From Bifidobacterium catenulatum PV20-2 (GTDB taxonomy: Bacteria > Actinomycetota > Actinomycetes > Actinomycetales > Bifidobacteriaceae): a stretch of 64,000 bases of DNA. The position numbers and the translations under genes are program-made. The stretch covers positions 930,001 through 994,000 of the forward strand of contig NZ_CP007456.1 in the NCBI RefSeq assembly GCF_000800455.1. Direction: 5' to 3'. Under the pieces are notes generated by a model, which saw only the letters and a list, made by a program, of their open reading frames with translations, was not told the DNA's origin and ran no database searches. Of this stretch, positions 17,370 through 26,274 are shown piece after piece (position 1 is the stretch's first letter; every line of letters starts with the position of its first letter).

Positions 17370-18272
17370 ATGGCTGCATTAAGCCAGGTCGTTGATGTGT
17401 TGGAAACACTGTATCCGCTTCGCTATGCGGAACAGTGGGATGAGCCTGGTCTTATCGTGGGTGACTTGCGTCAGCCTGTGCGCAATATCGCTTTTGCAGC
17501 TGATCCCTCTATGTCGGTGGTTGATCAGGCGATTGCGGGGGACGTTGATTTGCTGGTCTGCCACCATCCGTTGTTCTTCCGTTCCGTTCATGCGGTATCA
17601 GGATTGGGTTTCCGCGGTGAGATCGTGCGCAAGCTCAATCGTGCCGGATGCGCGCTGTGGGTGGGGCATACGAATGCCGATGCGGCATATCGTGGTGTCG
17701 GCATGGCTGCGGCTGACATGTTTGGTCTGGTGGACCAGCGTCCGCTCGTACCCATCGACGATCCGAACGCCGAGCATCCGGTCGGCCTGGGACGTGTCGG
17801 GCGGCTTGCCGAATCTGTGATGCTGCGTGAATTCGCCCGCCGTGTGGCCGACGTGCTGCCGTATACTGAACTTGGCGTGCAGGTTTGCGGTGATCTGGAC
17901 GCTCCCATCAATACGGTGGCGATATTGCCGGGATCCGGTGATTCGCTGTTCGATGAGGTGCGTGCGACCGGAGCCGACGTGTATGTGACCAGCGATCTGA
18001 GGCATCATCCCGTAACGGACGCCATTGAACAGGCCCGCTATGAGGCTTCCATGCGCGCTTCCGGCATCGCCCTGGGTCATGGCGATGAACATGTGCGTCC
18101 GGCGTTTATCAACACTCCACATAGCGCCATCGAATCCATGTGGTTCCAGTATGCGATGAAAGACGTTCCTCAGGCGGTCGCGTCCGTGACCGGCGACACT
18201 CCCGACGTACGTTGGATTTCCATGAACACCGATCCATGGAACATGGTGATCCCCTCGAGCGGACAGGAATGA
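17370..18272 (+). CDS. NIF3-like dinuclear metal centre protein
   Basis: NIF3/YbgI/YqfO family, 300 residues, forming a toroidal hexamer with a two-metal site. Ligand motifs are visible: DLLVCHHPLFFRSV near residue 55-68, LWVGHTNADAAYRGVG near 97, and the C-terminal LGHGDEH (about 231). Some members act as GTP cyclohydrolase I-like enzymes, but the general function is unsettled. The strong ribosome site GAGGAGG lies 6 bases before the ATG. It follows polA by 77 bases and precedes a Nudix gene by 9 bases, so the latter two are likely one operon. Confidence 0.9.
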   Translation: MAALSQVVDVLETLYPLRYAEQWDEPGLIVGDLRQPVRNIAFAADPSMSVVDQAIAGDVDLLVCHHPLFFRSVHAVSGLGFRGEIVRKLNRAGCALWVGHTNADAAYRGVGMAAADMFGLVDQRPLVPIDDPNAEHPVGLGRVGRLAESVMLREFARRVADVLPYTELGVQVCGDLDAPINTVAILPGSGDSLFDEVRATGADVYVTSDLRHHPVTDAIEQARYEASMRASGIALGHGDEHVRPAFINTPHSAIESMWFQYAMKDVPQAVASVTGDTPDVRWISMNTDPWNMVIPSSGQE

Positions 18273-18281
18273 TGACACGTC

Positions 18282-18941
18282 ATGAGTAATGAAGCGGCAG
18301 ACGAAACCCAAGTTGATGCATTGCTGGACGAGTCCAGTGACGGAGTGGACATGTCCGGCACGGTAACGGTGCTTGACAGCGAGCACGTGTACCAGGGTGC
18401 TATCTTCGGTGTCGACGATATGCGGATCGCATTGCCGATGCGTGGCGGCGGGCGAACGGTGATTCGTCGGCAGGTGATGCGCCACGCGCCTTGCGTGGTC
18501 ATGCTGGTGCATGATTGCGCGAACGACCGGTACCTGATCGAACGCGAATACCGTATCGGTTGCGACGCGTTCGCTTACGGTCTGCCGGCCGGACTCATCG
18601 ACAGGGGAGAGGACGTTGAAGAGGCCGCGCTGCGCGAACTTCGCGAGGAGACCGGTGTGGAACCCACCGGGCATGACGGCATCGAATTTGACCATGTGGG
18701 TCAGTTCTACTCGTCCGAAGGCATGACCGACGAGCTTGCCAACATCATGGTGCTTCACCTGCGTTCATGGCGCCCCGTCGAACGTCACTTCGACGGCGAT
18801 GAGCATGTTGAATCGGCGTGGATCTCTTGGCAGCGGCTACGTGACACTCGCATCACCGCATCCAATTCCATGATCGCCATTCTTCACGAGCAAATTAGGC
18901 GAAACCGGCAAAATACAGTCAAAAGTTCTTTCGAATCGTAA
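18282..18941 (+). CDS. Nudix hydrolase, ADP-ribose pyrophosphatase-like
   Basis: 219 residues. The Nudix box is complete (GLIDRGEDVEE, then AALRELREETGV), matching GX5EX7REUXEEXGU. The context (IEREYRIGCDAFAYGLPAGLI) resembles ADP-ribose pyrophosphatases, which split ADP-ribose or similar nucleoside diphosphate sugars into AMP and sugar phosphate. The first ~60 residues are acidic and less conserved. It starts 9 bases after the NIF3-like gene; the ribosome site is weak, which suggests translational coupling. Exact substrate unknown. Confidence 0.88.
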   Translation: MSNEAADETQVDALLDESSDGVDMSGTVTVLDSEHVYQGAIFGVDDMRIALPMRGGGRTVIRRQVMRHAPCVVMLVHDCANDRYLIEREYRIGCDAFAYGLPAGLIDRGEDVEEAALRELREETGVEPTGHDGIEFDHVGQFYSSEGMTDELANIMVLHLRSWRPVERHFDGDEHVESAWISWQRLRDTRITASNSMIAILHEQIRRNRQNTVKSSFES

Positions 18942-19002
18942 AAATAATCGCCGAATAACACGAAATTACGATTTGGTGGCTAAAACGTGAGATACTTGAA
19001 TC

Positions 19003-21147
19003 ATGCAAATCAGACCCGGATCGATGTATCCGCTCGGCGCAAGCTATGACGGCGCCGGCGTGAATTTTGCCCTCTTTTCCCAAGTGGCACAAAAGGTCGA
19101 GCTTTGTCTTTTCGATGAGGAAGACAACGAAACTCGAATCGAAATGACCGAGCAGAACTCGTATGTCTGGCACAACTATCTGCCCGGAATCCAACCGGGG
19201 CAACGTTACGGCTACCGTGTGTACGGCCCGTACGACCCGATGCAGGGTTTGCGCTGCAACCCGAACAAGTTGCTGCTTGACCCTTACGCGAAAGCCATCG
19301 AAGGCAATATCGACGGCGATGAAAGTCTCTACTCATACTGGTTCAAAAGCCCTGACGACGTTACCAGCATGAATACGCTCGACTCGGCCGCACACACTAT
19401 GAAAGCGGCCGTGGTGAACCCTTATTTCGACTGGGGCAACGACCAGCATCCGAACATCTCATACCACGATTCGGTAATTTACGAAGCCCACGTACGCGGC
19501 ATGACCAACCTCAACATGGACGTGCCGCCGGACATTCGCGGAACCTACGCGGGACTGGCCTACCCCTCCGTAATCGAATACCTGAAGAAGCTGGGCGTCA
19601 CAGCCATCGAACTCATGCCCATCCACCAGTTCGTCAACGACAGCTTCCTGCAGGAAAAAGGCTTGAGCAACTACTGGGGATACAACACCATCGGCTTTTT
19701 CGCCCCGCACAACGCCTACTCCAGCTCAGGGCAGCGCGGCGAACAGGTTAACGAGTTCAAATCCATGGTCAAGGCATACCATCATGCCGGCATGGAAGTC
19801 ATTCTCGACGTGGTGTACAACCATACCGCCGAAGGCAACAACCGCGGACCGACCCTCAGCTTCAAAGGCATCGACAACGGCGCCTACTACCGTCTGGTAG
19901 ACAACGACCGCAGACACTATTTCGACACCACAGGTACCGGAAACTCGCTGCTCATGCGTTCGCCGCACGCGTTGCAGCTCATTACCGACAGCCTTCGCTA
20001 TTGGGTCACTGAAATGCACGTCGACGGATTCCGATTCGATCTTGCGGCCACATTGGCGCGTCAGTTCCAGGAAGTCGACAAACTGTCGGCATTCTTCGAC
20101 ATCGTCGAGCAGGATCCGGTCATCTCCCGCGTCAAACTGATCGCCGAGCCATGGGATTTGGGTTCCGGTGGATACCAGGTGGGCGGCTTCCCGTCCAGCT
20201 GGTCCGAATGGAATGGCCGCTATCGCGATTGCGTGCGCGACTTCTGGCGTTCGCAACCGTCTACCTTGCCGGAATTCGCCAGCCGTCTCATGGGCAGTTC
20301 CGACCTGTATCAGGTCAACGGCCGCCGACCGGTCGCATCTGTGAACTTCATCACCGCGCACGACGGCTTCACCATGAACGATTTGGTGAGCTATAACGAA
20401 AAACACAACGAAGCCAACGGCGAAGGCAACAGGGACGGCGAAAGCAACAACCGTTCTTGGAACTGCGGTGTCGAGGGTCCTACGACCATCAAGGATGTTA
20501 ACGAGCTTCGTCAACAGCAGATGCGCAACATGTTCGCCACACTGTTGCTCAGCCAAGGCATTCCGATGATCTGCGGTGGCGATGAGGTTGCGCGCACCCA
20601 GCAGGGCAACAACAACGCCTACTGCCAAGACAATGCGATCTCCTGGACGAACTGGGATTTGGACGAGGATCAGAAGGACCTGCTCGAATTCGTATCGAAG
20701 CTGATCCATTTGAGGCTTGAGCATCCTGTGCTGCATCGCCGTCGCTTCTTCTCCGGTCGCGAGCAGGGAACCGACAGCACTACGATTCCTCAGGTCGAAT
20801 GGATGGATCACACCGGTTCCATCATGGATATGGACGACTGGTCGAACACACACGCCTTCACTGTGATGATCTATCTGAACGGTTCCGATATTCCGGAAAC
20901 CGACTGGTACGGCAATCAGATGGTCGACAATGACTTCATTCTGATTTTCAACGCGCATTACGAGCCGATCATGTTCACCCTGCCCGATGAGCAATATGGC
21001 AAGAAATGGCGCTTAATTGTCGACACGCATAATCCAAAGGGGCCGGAACTTAATTATGAGGCCGGTTTTGCGATTACCGCGCAATCAAGAAGCTTCCTGC
21101 TGTTGATGAGCGACAAGAAGCCGTCCAGTAGGCATCACAACTTCTGA
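19003..21147 (+). CDS. glgX: Glycogen debranching enzyme GlgX (isoamylase type, GH13)
   Basis: Hydrolyses alpha-1,6 branches of glycogen or limit dextrin. 714 residues: a CBM48/isoamylase N-domain (about 1-130, starting RPGSMYPLGASYDGAGVNFA) followed by the GH13 barrel. Visible GH13 regions: DVVYNHTAEGN, the nucleophile region HVDGFRFDLAATL, the acid region LIAEPWDLGSGGYQVG, and NFITAHDGFTMNDLVSYN. No Shine-Dalgarno is visible, and GATACT lies 6 bases before the ATG, so a leaderless mRNA is likely. It stands alone, without glgA, glgB or glgP nearby. Confidence 0.94.
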   Translation: MQIRPGSMYPLGASYDGAGVNFALFSQVAQKVELCLFDEEDNETRIEMTEQNSYVWHNYLPGIQPGQRYGYRVYGPYDPMQGLRCNPNKLLLDPYAKAIEGNIDGDESLYSYWFKSPDDVTSMNTLDSAAHTMKAAVVNPYFDWGNDQHPNISYHDSVIYEAHVRGMTNLNMDVPPDIRGTYAGLAYPSVIEYLKKLGVTAIELMPIHQFVNDSFLQEKGLSNYWGYNTIGFFAPHNAYSSSGQRGEQVNEFKSMVKAYHHAGMEVILDVVYNHTAEGNNRGPTLSFKGIDNGAYYRLVDNDRRHYFDTTGTGNSLLMRSPHALQLITDSLRYWVTEMHVDGFRFDLAATLARQFQEVDKLSAFFDIVEQDPVISRVKLIAEPWDLGSGGYQVGGFPSSWSEWNGRYRDCVRDFWRSQPSTLPEFASRLMGSSDLYQVNGRRPVASVNFITAHDGFTMNDLVSYNEKHNEANGEGNRDGESNNRSWNCGVEGPTTIKDVNELRQQQMRNMFATLLLSQGIPMICGGDEVARTQQGNNNAYCQDNAISWTNWDLDEDQKDLLEFVSKLIHLRLEHPVLHRRRFFSGREQGTDSTTIPQVEWMDHTGSIMDMDDWSNTHAFTVMIYLNGSDIPETDWYGNQMVDNDFILIFNAHYEPIMFTLPDEQYGKKWRLIVDTHNPKGPELNYEAGFAITAQSRSFLLLMSDKKPSSRHHNF

Positions 21148-21180
21148 TTGTTTTTCCGACGCTGTTTTCCAGCTGCGGTT

Positions 21181-22350
21181 TTAGACTTCTGAAGCAAGCC
21201 GGGAAACAGTGTCGGGAACAGTTTCGCTGACTTCCGCAAGATCCTCGACGGAGCGTGGTCTCTCAGATTGCGCCAGTATCAGCTGCGTCTGCACGCGGTC
21301 CGCTTCGATGGCGGCGATTTGACGCGAGAAAATGATGAACCAGCCAAGGAACATCATGCCGGCCAACGCCTCCACGTTCGTCAGCGTGTCATGCCCACTC
21401 AGCCATTGGAATCCGGCATAGGCGCCGATTCCGATTGCAAGATCGGAAACCACGTATACGACCTTTGAAAGTTGCGGGGCAAGCCAAGGCAGGGCAATCA
21501 TCAGCACACTCATCAAACATGGTAGGCCGCGGGCGAACACGTTGTGCAAAATCGGATGCGGCGTGTAACGGAACATGCCGATGCCTACGAAAGCGATGCC
21601 GGCCAACGTCAACATGATCGACAGCAGCAGAATCCTCGTACGAAAATGCTTCGGCGTTTCATTGATGGCGTTGGAATCCAGATACTGCAATTGCAGACGA
21701 TACGTGGTAATGAGCTCGGAAACGGCGAAATAGCTGATGATGACGATACAGATGCCCGCGAGCATCAGCGTCGAATTGAACATGCGTGCGGCGAAGGTAG
21801 TACGGTCGCCTAATTGGGAGAAATTATTGTTGTACCAGTACGGATCGTCGGACGTCAATCCTGCGATGCTCACGCCAGACACCACGAAAAACGGCAGTAG
21901 GGAAGCGATCGTTTTAGCATTCATAAGTTCCGCCTGCACGAAAGTGATATAGCCTACAACGCCTGCGATGGCCGCGCATAGGATCGGCAGATAGCCTTTC
22001 AGCGTGCGGATGCCCATCATGTTGTTGATGATGGACAGCATCATGAACGATGTGACGAAAATGGTCGAAGCATACACAACGGAAAGCGCGAGGATTTCGA
22101 AAACACGACGAACCGGAGTGACCCAGCCATGTTTGAGCGTCAACGAACGTGATTTTCGTGCATAACCCAAACTGAATGAAACGACTCCGCATCCTGTCGC
22201 GATTCCCGAGCAGACGGTGAACAGCCGCTGCGTGACACGCCAGATGGCCGGGGCAAACTGCGTGTAGGCGTTCATGACAAACCAAGCGATGATGGCGCAT
22301 ATTACAAAGGAGATAATGCCCGATGATTCAGCCTGCTGATGACGTCCCAT
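21181..22350 (-). CDS. Polytopic membrane protein of unknown function
   Basis: 389 residues with about nine to ten hydrophobic segments beginning at residue 11 (IISFVICAIIAWFVMNAY), a short cytoplasmic N-terminus and a charged C-terminal tail of ~50 residues (SRQIAAIEADRVQTQLILAQ). No motif allows me to name a family; the layout could suit a sensor or transport accessory protein, but that is a guess. The ATG has an AAGGGAGAG ribosome site about 6 bases upstream. It is convergent with glgX (33 bases apart) and divergent from the tRNA-Pro gene. Confidence 0.8.
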   Translation of the reverse strand: MGRHQQAESSGIISFVICAIIAWFVMNAYTQFAPAIWRVTQRLFTVCSGIATGCGVVSFSLGYARKSRSLTLKHGWVTPVRRVFEILALSVVYASTIFVTSFMMLSIINNMMGIRTLKGYLPILCAAIAGVVGYITFVQAELMNAKTIASLLPFFVVSGVSIAGLTSDDPYWYNNNFSQLGDRTTFAARMFNSTLMLAGICIVIISYFAVSELITTYRLQLQYLDSNAINETPKHFRTRILLLSIMLTLAGIAFVGIGMFRYTPHPILHNVFARGLPCLMSVLMIALPWLAPQLSKVVYVVSDLAIGIGAYAGFQWLSGHDTLTNVEALAGMMFLGWFIIFSRQIAAIEADRVQTQLILAQSERPRSVEDLAEVSETVPDTVSRLASEV

Positions 22351-22470
22351 GCCACTCTCCCTTCCGAAACGCTATTGTAAGCCTGTCGTTGTCCAACCAT
22401 ACGCTATAATAGAAACTTGTGTTCACATGATGCGATTCCGTGAGGCGGATTCGCGGTGTGTAAACATGAA

Positions 22471-22544
22471 CGGGCTGTAGCGCAGTTTGGTAGCGCGTCT
22501 GCTTTGGGAGCAGAATGTCGCAGGTTCAAATCCTGTCAGCCCGA
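22471..22544 (+). tRNA. tRNA-Pro (TGG)
   Basis: 74 bases. Acceptor CGGGCTG pairs with CAGCCCG, discriminator A. Anticodon stem TCTGC/GCAGA encloses TTTGGGA, giving anticodon TGG (reads CCA). T-arm CAGG-TTCAAAT-CCTG. CCA is not encoded. Confidence 0.95.
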
Positions 22545-22547
22545 CGA

Positions 22548-22581
22548 AAACCGTTGGAAACAAAGGTGTTTCACGCGGTTT
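22548..22581 (+). terminator. Possible terminator after tRNA-Pro
   Basis: AAACCG (22549-22554) pairs with CGGTTT (22576-22581), with an inner GAAACA/TGTTTC stem. The T run comes late (from 22590), so it is a weak candidate. Confidence 0.4.
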
Positions 22582-22800
22582 GAAAAATCCTTTTTCCGGT
22601 TTCCGGTATAAAACAGTACAAACACGGAACAACCTCTTTGACGTCAGTTCTCCAGCATGCGGAGCGGAGCATCTCGACCGCGTCCGCGCAACCGTCCAGA
22701 TTCTCCGGCCACAACGCCGCGTACGTGCCCAAAGTGATCGTCGCGCTGCATGGTGATACCGAAACATGATTTTCCACGGGTTTTGGATACGATAAACCCT

Positions 22801-24141
22801 ATGAACGCATCTCAAGAGAATCTTTGGCCGGCGCCGTTTGCCAGCAAGTCGCTTGACGCCACCGTTGTGGTGCCGGGCAGCAAATCCCTGTCGAACCGTT
22901 ATCTCATTCTTGCGGCTCTCGGGCATCGTCCTGTGCGATTGGTCGGGCTGTTGCGCTCGCGTGATACCGAGCTGATGATGGACGCGCTGCGTTCGTTGGG
23001 AGTGCGCTGCGAAATCGATGAGCAGGTTGACACCACGGTGACGGTGGTGCCGCCGTCCGACGGCCGGTTCCACGGTGGTACGAAGGTGTTCTGCGGTCTT
23101 GCGGGAACGGTGATGCGCTTTGTGCCCGGTCTTGCCATGTTCGCGGACGGTCCTGTGGATTTCGACGGTGACGAGCAGGCGTACGCACGTCCGATGAAGC
23201 CCGTGTTGGACGGTCTTGAACAGTTGGGGGCATGTATCGAATACCGCGGCGAGGAAGGTCGCCTGCCATTTACAATCACTCCACCTCAAACGGTGAGCCA
23301 GCGCGTCAAGCCGAGCGTAGTCAGCATTGATTCTTCGGGATCCTCGCAGTTCATTTCAGGACTATTGCTCATCGGCTCTCGAGTGCCAGGCGGTTTGGAA
23401 CTGCATCACACGGGGGAGAAGACGCCGAGTTTGCCTCATATTCGCATGACCGTGGCCGATCTGCAAGGTTCCGGCGTGCGTGCCAACGCAGACGAACACG
23501 CCCGCGTATGGACCGCGCAGCCGGGAGCCGTGCAGTTGCCCGAAACCGTGACGGTCGAGCCTGACCTGTCGAATGCCGCCCCGTTCCTCGGCGCCGCACT
23601 GATCGCCGGCGGAACCGTTCGCGTGCCTCACTGGCCGGAATCCACCACCCAGCCGGGCGTCCTGCTTCCCGGATACTTGGAACATATGGGCGCTGAAATC
23701 AGCTTCCCCGTGATCGACGGCGTCCGGTACTGCGAAGTGACCGGCAGCGGCCATATCAACGGCTTGGGTGATTTCGACCTGACCGCGGCAGGCGAGATCG
23801 CGCCATCGCTGGCCGCAATCCTGCTTTTCGCTGACAAGCCTACGCGCATGCTGGGCATCGGCCACTTGCGCGGCCACGAGACGAACCGTCTGGAAGCATT
23901 GGTCAACGAAATCACCAGAGTCGGGGGAGAAGCCCGTGAGCTGGCCGACGGTTTGGAGATCGTGCCAGTGCCGGCAATGAATCTCAAGCCGGCTGAAATG
24001 GAAACCTATGCGGACCATCGCATGGCGACGTTCGCCGCGATGCTAGGGCTGAAAATCAACGGCATTCTAATCAAGAACATCGCCACCACTGCGAAAACGC
24101 TTCCCGATTTCGCGAATATGTGGACCAACATGCTTGCCTAG
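22801..24141 (+). CDS. aroA: 3-phosphoshikimate 1-carboxyvinyltransferase (EPSP synthase)
   Basis: Sixth step of the shikimate pathway: joins phosphoenolpyruvate to shikimate-3-phosphate. 446 residues with two inverse alpha-beta domains. Visible: VPGSKSLSNRYLILAAL at the N-terminus, the conserved GLAGTVMRFVPGLA (the position of the glyphosate-contacting GNAGTAMR in other class-I enzymes), SSGSSQFISGLLL, and YADHRMATFAAMLGL near the end. The frame opens at 22750, but the ATG at 22801 gives the family start. A TACGAT box ends 7 bases before it and no ribosome site is visible, so it is likely leaderless. It is unlinked to aroC-aroKB-aroQ, 28 kb away. Confidence 0.94.
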   Translation: MNASQENLWPAPFASKSLDATVVVPGSKSLSNRYLILAALGHRPVRLVGLLRSRDTELMMDALRSLGVRCEIDEQVDTTVTVVPPSDGRFHGGTKVFCGLAGTVMRFVPGLAMFADGPVDFDGDEQAYARPMKPVLDGLEQLGACIEYRGEEGRLPFTITPPQTVSQRVKPSVVSIDSSGSSQFISGLLLIGSRVPGGLELHHTGEKTPSLPHIRMTVADLQGSGVRANADEHARVWTAQPGAVQLPETVTVEPDLSNAAPFLGAALIAGGTVRVPHWPESTTQPGVLLPGYLEHMGAEISFPVIDGVRYCEVTGSGHINGLGDFDLTAAGEIAPSLAAILLFADKPTRMLGIGHLRGHETNRLEALVNEITRVGGEARELADGLEIVPVPAMNLKPAEMETYADHRMATFAAMLGLKINGILIKNIATTAKTLPDFANMWTNMLA

Positions 24142-24194
24142 CAAGGATTGTCAAAGATAATCCGCAAATAATCCACGATACTGAAAACGGTACG

Positions 24195-24236
24195 GAAATG
24201 TCCTTCATCCGCAAAAACAGAAGAAGGACATTTCTA
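24195..24236 (+). terminator. Hairpin terminator after aroA
   Basis: GAAATGTCCTTC (24195-24206) pairs perfectly with GAAGGACATTTC (24223-24234). It is 54 bases past the aroA stop. Only a short T-rich stretch follows. Confidence 0.65.
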
Positions 24237-24287
24237 CGTTTGCACAGAATACGTATTTGTATTGCATTTCGAGCGATGGGAGCGCAG

Positions 24288-24503
24288 ATGCCTGACAGCT
24301 ACAAGAAGCTCATCAAGAGCAACCCCGACGAGACCGAGATCAGGAGTTTCCTAGTGGACGGCGACCAGGTATCCGTGACTCTGCGCATTCCTGATACCTT
24401 GCGCGACGCGGCGAAGGAGGAGGCCCTGCGGGGCATGAGCTTCTCCGCTTTCGTGCGCACCTGCATGATCGAAGAGCTCGCGAAGAAGGGGGCGCGAGCA
24501 TGA
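24288..24503 (+). CDS. Small CopG/ribbon-helix-helix-like protein
   Basis: 71 residues. The central part, VSVTLRIPDTLRDAAKEEALRGMSF, then SAFVRTCMIEELAKKG, resembles the strand-helix-helix of CopG/Arc-type DNA-binding proteins that often serve as antitoxins or autoregulators. GGGAG lies about 6 bases before the chosen ATG. The stop overlaps the next gene by 4 bases (ATGA), so the two were translated together. Higher local GC and a different codon flavour than the neighbours suggest transfer. Function beyond DNA binding is unknown. Confidence 0.65.
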   Translation: MPDSYKKLIKSNPDETEIRSFLVDGDQVSVTLRIPDTLRDAAKEEALRGMSFSAFVRTCMIEELAKKGARA

Positions 24504-25332
24504 TTCGGGTCAAGACTCTCACCGTCCAGCTCATAGATGAGCAGCCGGACCGCATCCGCATCTGCCGCATCACCGGCGAGTCGCTCGTGACCGTCATCGT
24601 TCCGAGGGAGGACCTCGCCGAGGCGAAGTCGCTGCCGAACATCCCTCAGCGCGGCGTCTACTACCTGCTCGACGAGAACCACGGCAACGTGAGCCGCGTC
24701 TACGCGGGGCAGACGACCCAGGGCATCGCCCGGCTCGACGCGCACAAGACAAAGAAGGAATTTTGGAACAAGGCCGTCATGTTCCTCGACGACGACCAGA
24801 ACATCAGCAGGGACGAACTGGATGTCCTCGAGGCGAAGGCCATCGACTACGTGCGCACCCACGGCTCGTACGAGACCGACAACTCGGCGACGCCCAAGCC
24901 CTACGTCGACCCATATAAAGAAGAGTCCGTCGAGCGCTTGCACAAGAGGATCCTCTTCAGGATGGCGGCTCTGGGGTACGACCTCAACAGGGTCGACCAA
25001 GGCCCCGCAGGTGCGCCGGCGGTCTTCCACACGAAGAAGAACGGCATACGCGGTGCGGGGCGCTATGACAAGGCCACCGGGCACTTCACCGTGCTCGCCG
25101 GCTCGAAAGGAACCTCTCGGGGCCCGTGCTGAAGAACGTGGGCGTCGCGGTCGCGCGCAGGGAGATATTCGGCGATTCGTGCGGCACCGCAGAGCTCGCC
25201 GAGGACATCGAGTTCCCAACGCCCAGCGCCGCGGCGGTGTTCGTGCTCGGCGGCAGCCAGAACGGCTGGACCGAATGGGTAAGCGACGACGGAGAAACGC
25301 TCAACCAAGTCTATAGAAGCGAAGGAAACTAA
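24500..25332 (+). pseudogene. GIY-YIG nuclease-like protein with DUF4357, broken by one frameshift
   Basis: The first frame (24500-25132) holds a GIY-YIG core: RGVYYLLDEN, RVYAGQTTQGIARLDAH, and the Glu in VLEAKAIDYV. The C-terminal half starts a DUF4357-type domain (FHTKKNGIRGAGRYDKATG) and then ends abruptly in GTSRGPC and TGA. The rest of that domain continues in another frame (LKNVGVAVARREIFGDSCG to TEWVSDDGETLNQVYR, 25126-25332). A single-base change near 25110-25116 explains both. The joined protein would be about 277 residues. GIY-YIG/DUF4357 proteins are often found next to type I restriction genes, and an hsdM remnant follows directly. Confidence 0.8.
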
Positions 25333-25545
25333 ATCAACAAGCAGTGGCTGGCCTCCAAGATATAGGATTCCGCCAACAAGATGCGCTCCAAGATTGAGGT
25401 TAACGAGTACGAGGGTTACATTCTGGGATTCATTTTCTACAAATTCTTGTCCAGGACGGAAGTCGACCGCATCGATGTCGCTTTCGACGTCCGTCCCAGC
25501 CGTGCGGCTGAGAAGTGGCTGAACGCATGGTGCTCTCATAGCTGA
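25333..25545 (+). pseudogene. hsdM remnant (type I restriction-modification methylase N-terminus)
   Basis: Reading from 25333 gives INKQWLASKI, a TAG, then DSANKMRSKIEVNEYEGY and ILGFIFYKFLS, the well-known N-terminus of HsdM proteins. The start codon position is ATC instead of ATG, and one Trp-type position is TAG. After about 42 codons the similarity ends and an unrelated 28-codon stretch runs in frame to TGA. All catalytic methyltransferase motifs are gone. It begins directly after the GIY-YIG stop, as in an intact operon. Confidence 0.75.
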
Positions 25546-26120
25546 TTGAAGAACTTTGTCAGGAAATGATTGCTTTTTCGGGGAGCCCATCGAAGTCAAG
25601 CATCGAAAAACAAAATAAGTTCAGAGCCAAATGCAAGTCTTTATAATAGATGCGACCGAGATTTGAGGATGGTGGTTGCACAATCATACTTCCGATGGGG
25701 CAGCCCATCGGAACCGACGAAGATCACGGTATCGTTTTTGATGTCCTTCAGCTTGAGTTCGCCGTGCGCTCTTTACCTGCTGAGTTTTTACTCCCTGTTA
25801 CATGTGAACACGTTTCCGGCATATCTGGGTAGTAAATGCCGCGGCATTTCCCCTGATAACTCCCATTTTTATCAAGACGGCAGGATTTTTTACTCCCCAA
25901 ACCACTTGGGAAAACGCCATGCGGAGGCCATCGAAAAGCCCATTGAGTTCGATTTGAGTTTCACGGGCCTTGAAACGGCCCTGTCTCGCCCTCAGGGACA
26001 AAAACCGCGCGTCCACTCGCTTGGGATAAATCCTTACTCCCATTCTTCCGAATAGAACCCCGTACCTTGTTGTCTTGAAACACGGGGAGTAAATAGCGAA
26101 ATCGCAGGTGAAAGGGAATA
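25546..26120. other. Non-coding debris downstream of the hsdM remnant
   Basis: About 575 bases with no convincing gene. Notable content: several copies of a TTTTTACTCCC-like motif (25785, 25886, 26034, variant at 26170) and inverted relatives such as GGGGAGTAAAT (26084), a CCCCGT/ACGGGG hairpin (26058-26087), and a 43-codon protein-like fragment on the minus strand (25641-25772). Open frames of 81 codons (25798-26043, minus) and 161 codons (25570-26055, plus) have no recognisable motif or ribosome site. Confidence 0.5.
25641..25772 (-). pseudogene. Possible short coding remnant
   Basis: A start-less minus-strand frame reads GELKLKDIKNDTVIFVGSDG and then LPHRKYDCATTILKSRSHLL before a stop. 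It looks protein-like but has no start and no family I can name. A related DGLP-encoding segment recurs about 60 bases away at 25580. Confidence 0.25.
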
Positions 26121-26160
26121 AAACGACAAAAGCCTCTGTCCCAACGCGGGGACGGAGGCT
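26121..26160 (-). terminator. Intrinsic terminator downstream of guaA
   Basis: On the minus strand GCCTCCGTCCC pairs with GGGACAGAGGC (26132-26142 and 26149-26159, one G-T pair), followed by TTTTGTCGTTTT. It lies about 115 bases beyond the guaA stop. Confidence 0.8.
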
Positions 26161-26274
26161 CGATTATCGTTTTTACTCACCGATGCCGCTGGCGGCTTTG
26201 CCGTGAGTCGCATACGAAACGAAACTCAGCAGTACACCACGGCACTCAAAAGTGCAGGTCAAAGCCTTGTCGGC

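Noticed and set aside
25798..26043. 81-codon minus-strand frame in the debris region
   Set aside because: No ribosome site, no motif, and it lies among repeated motifs in a region full of broken genes.
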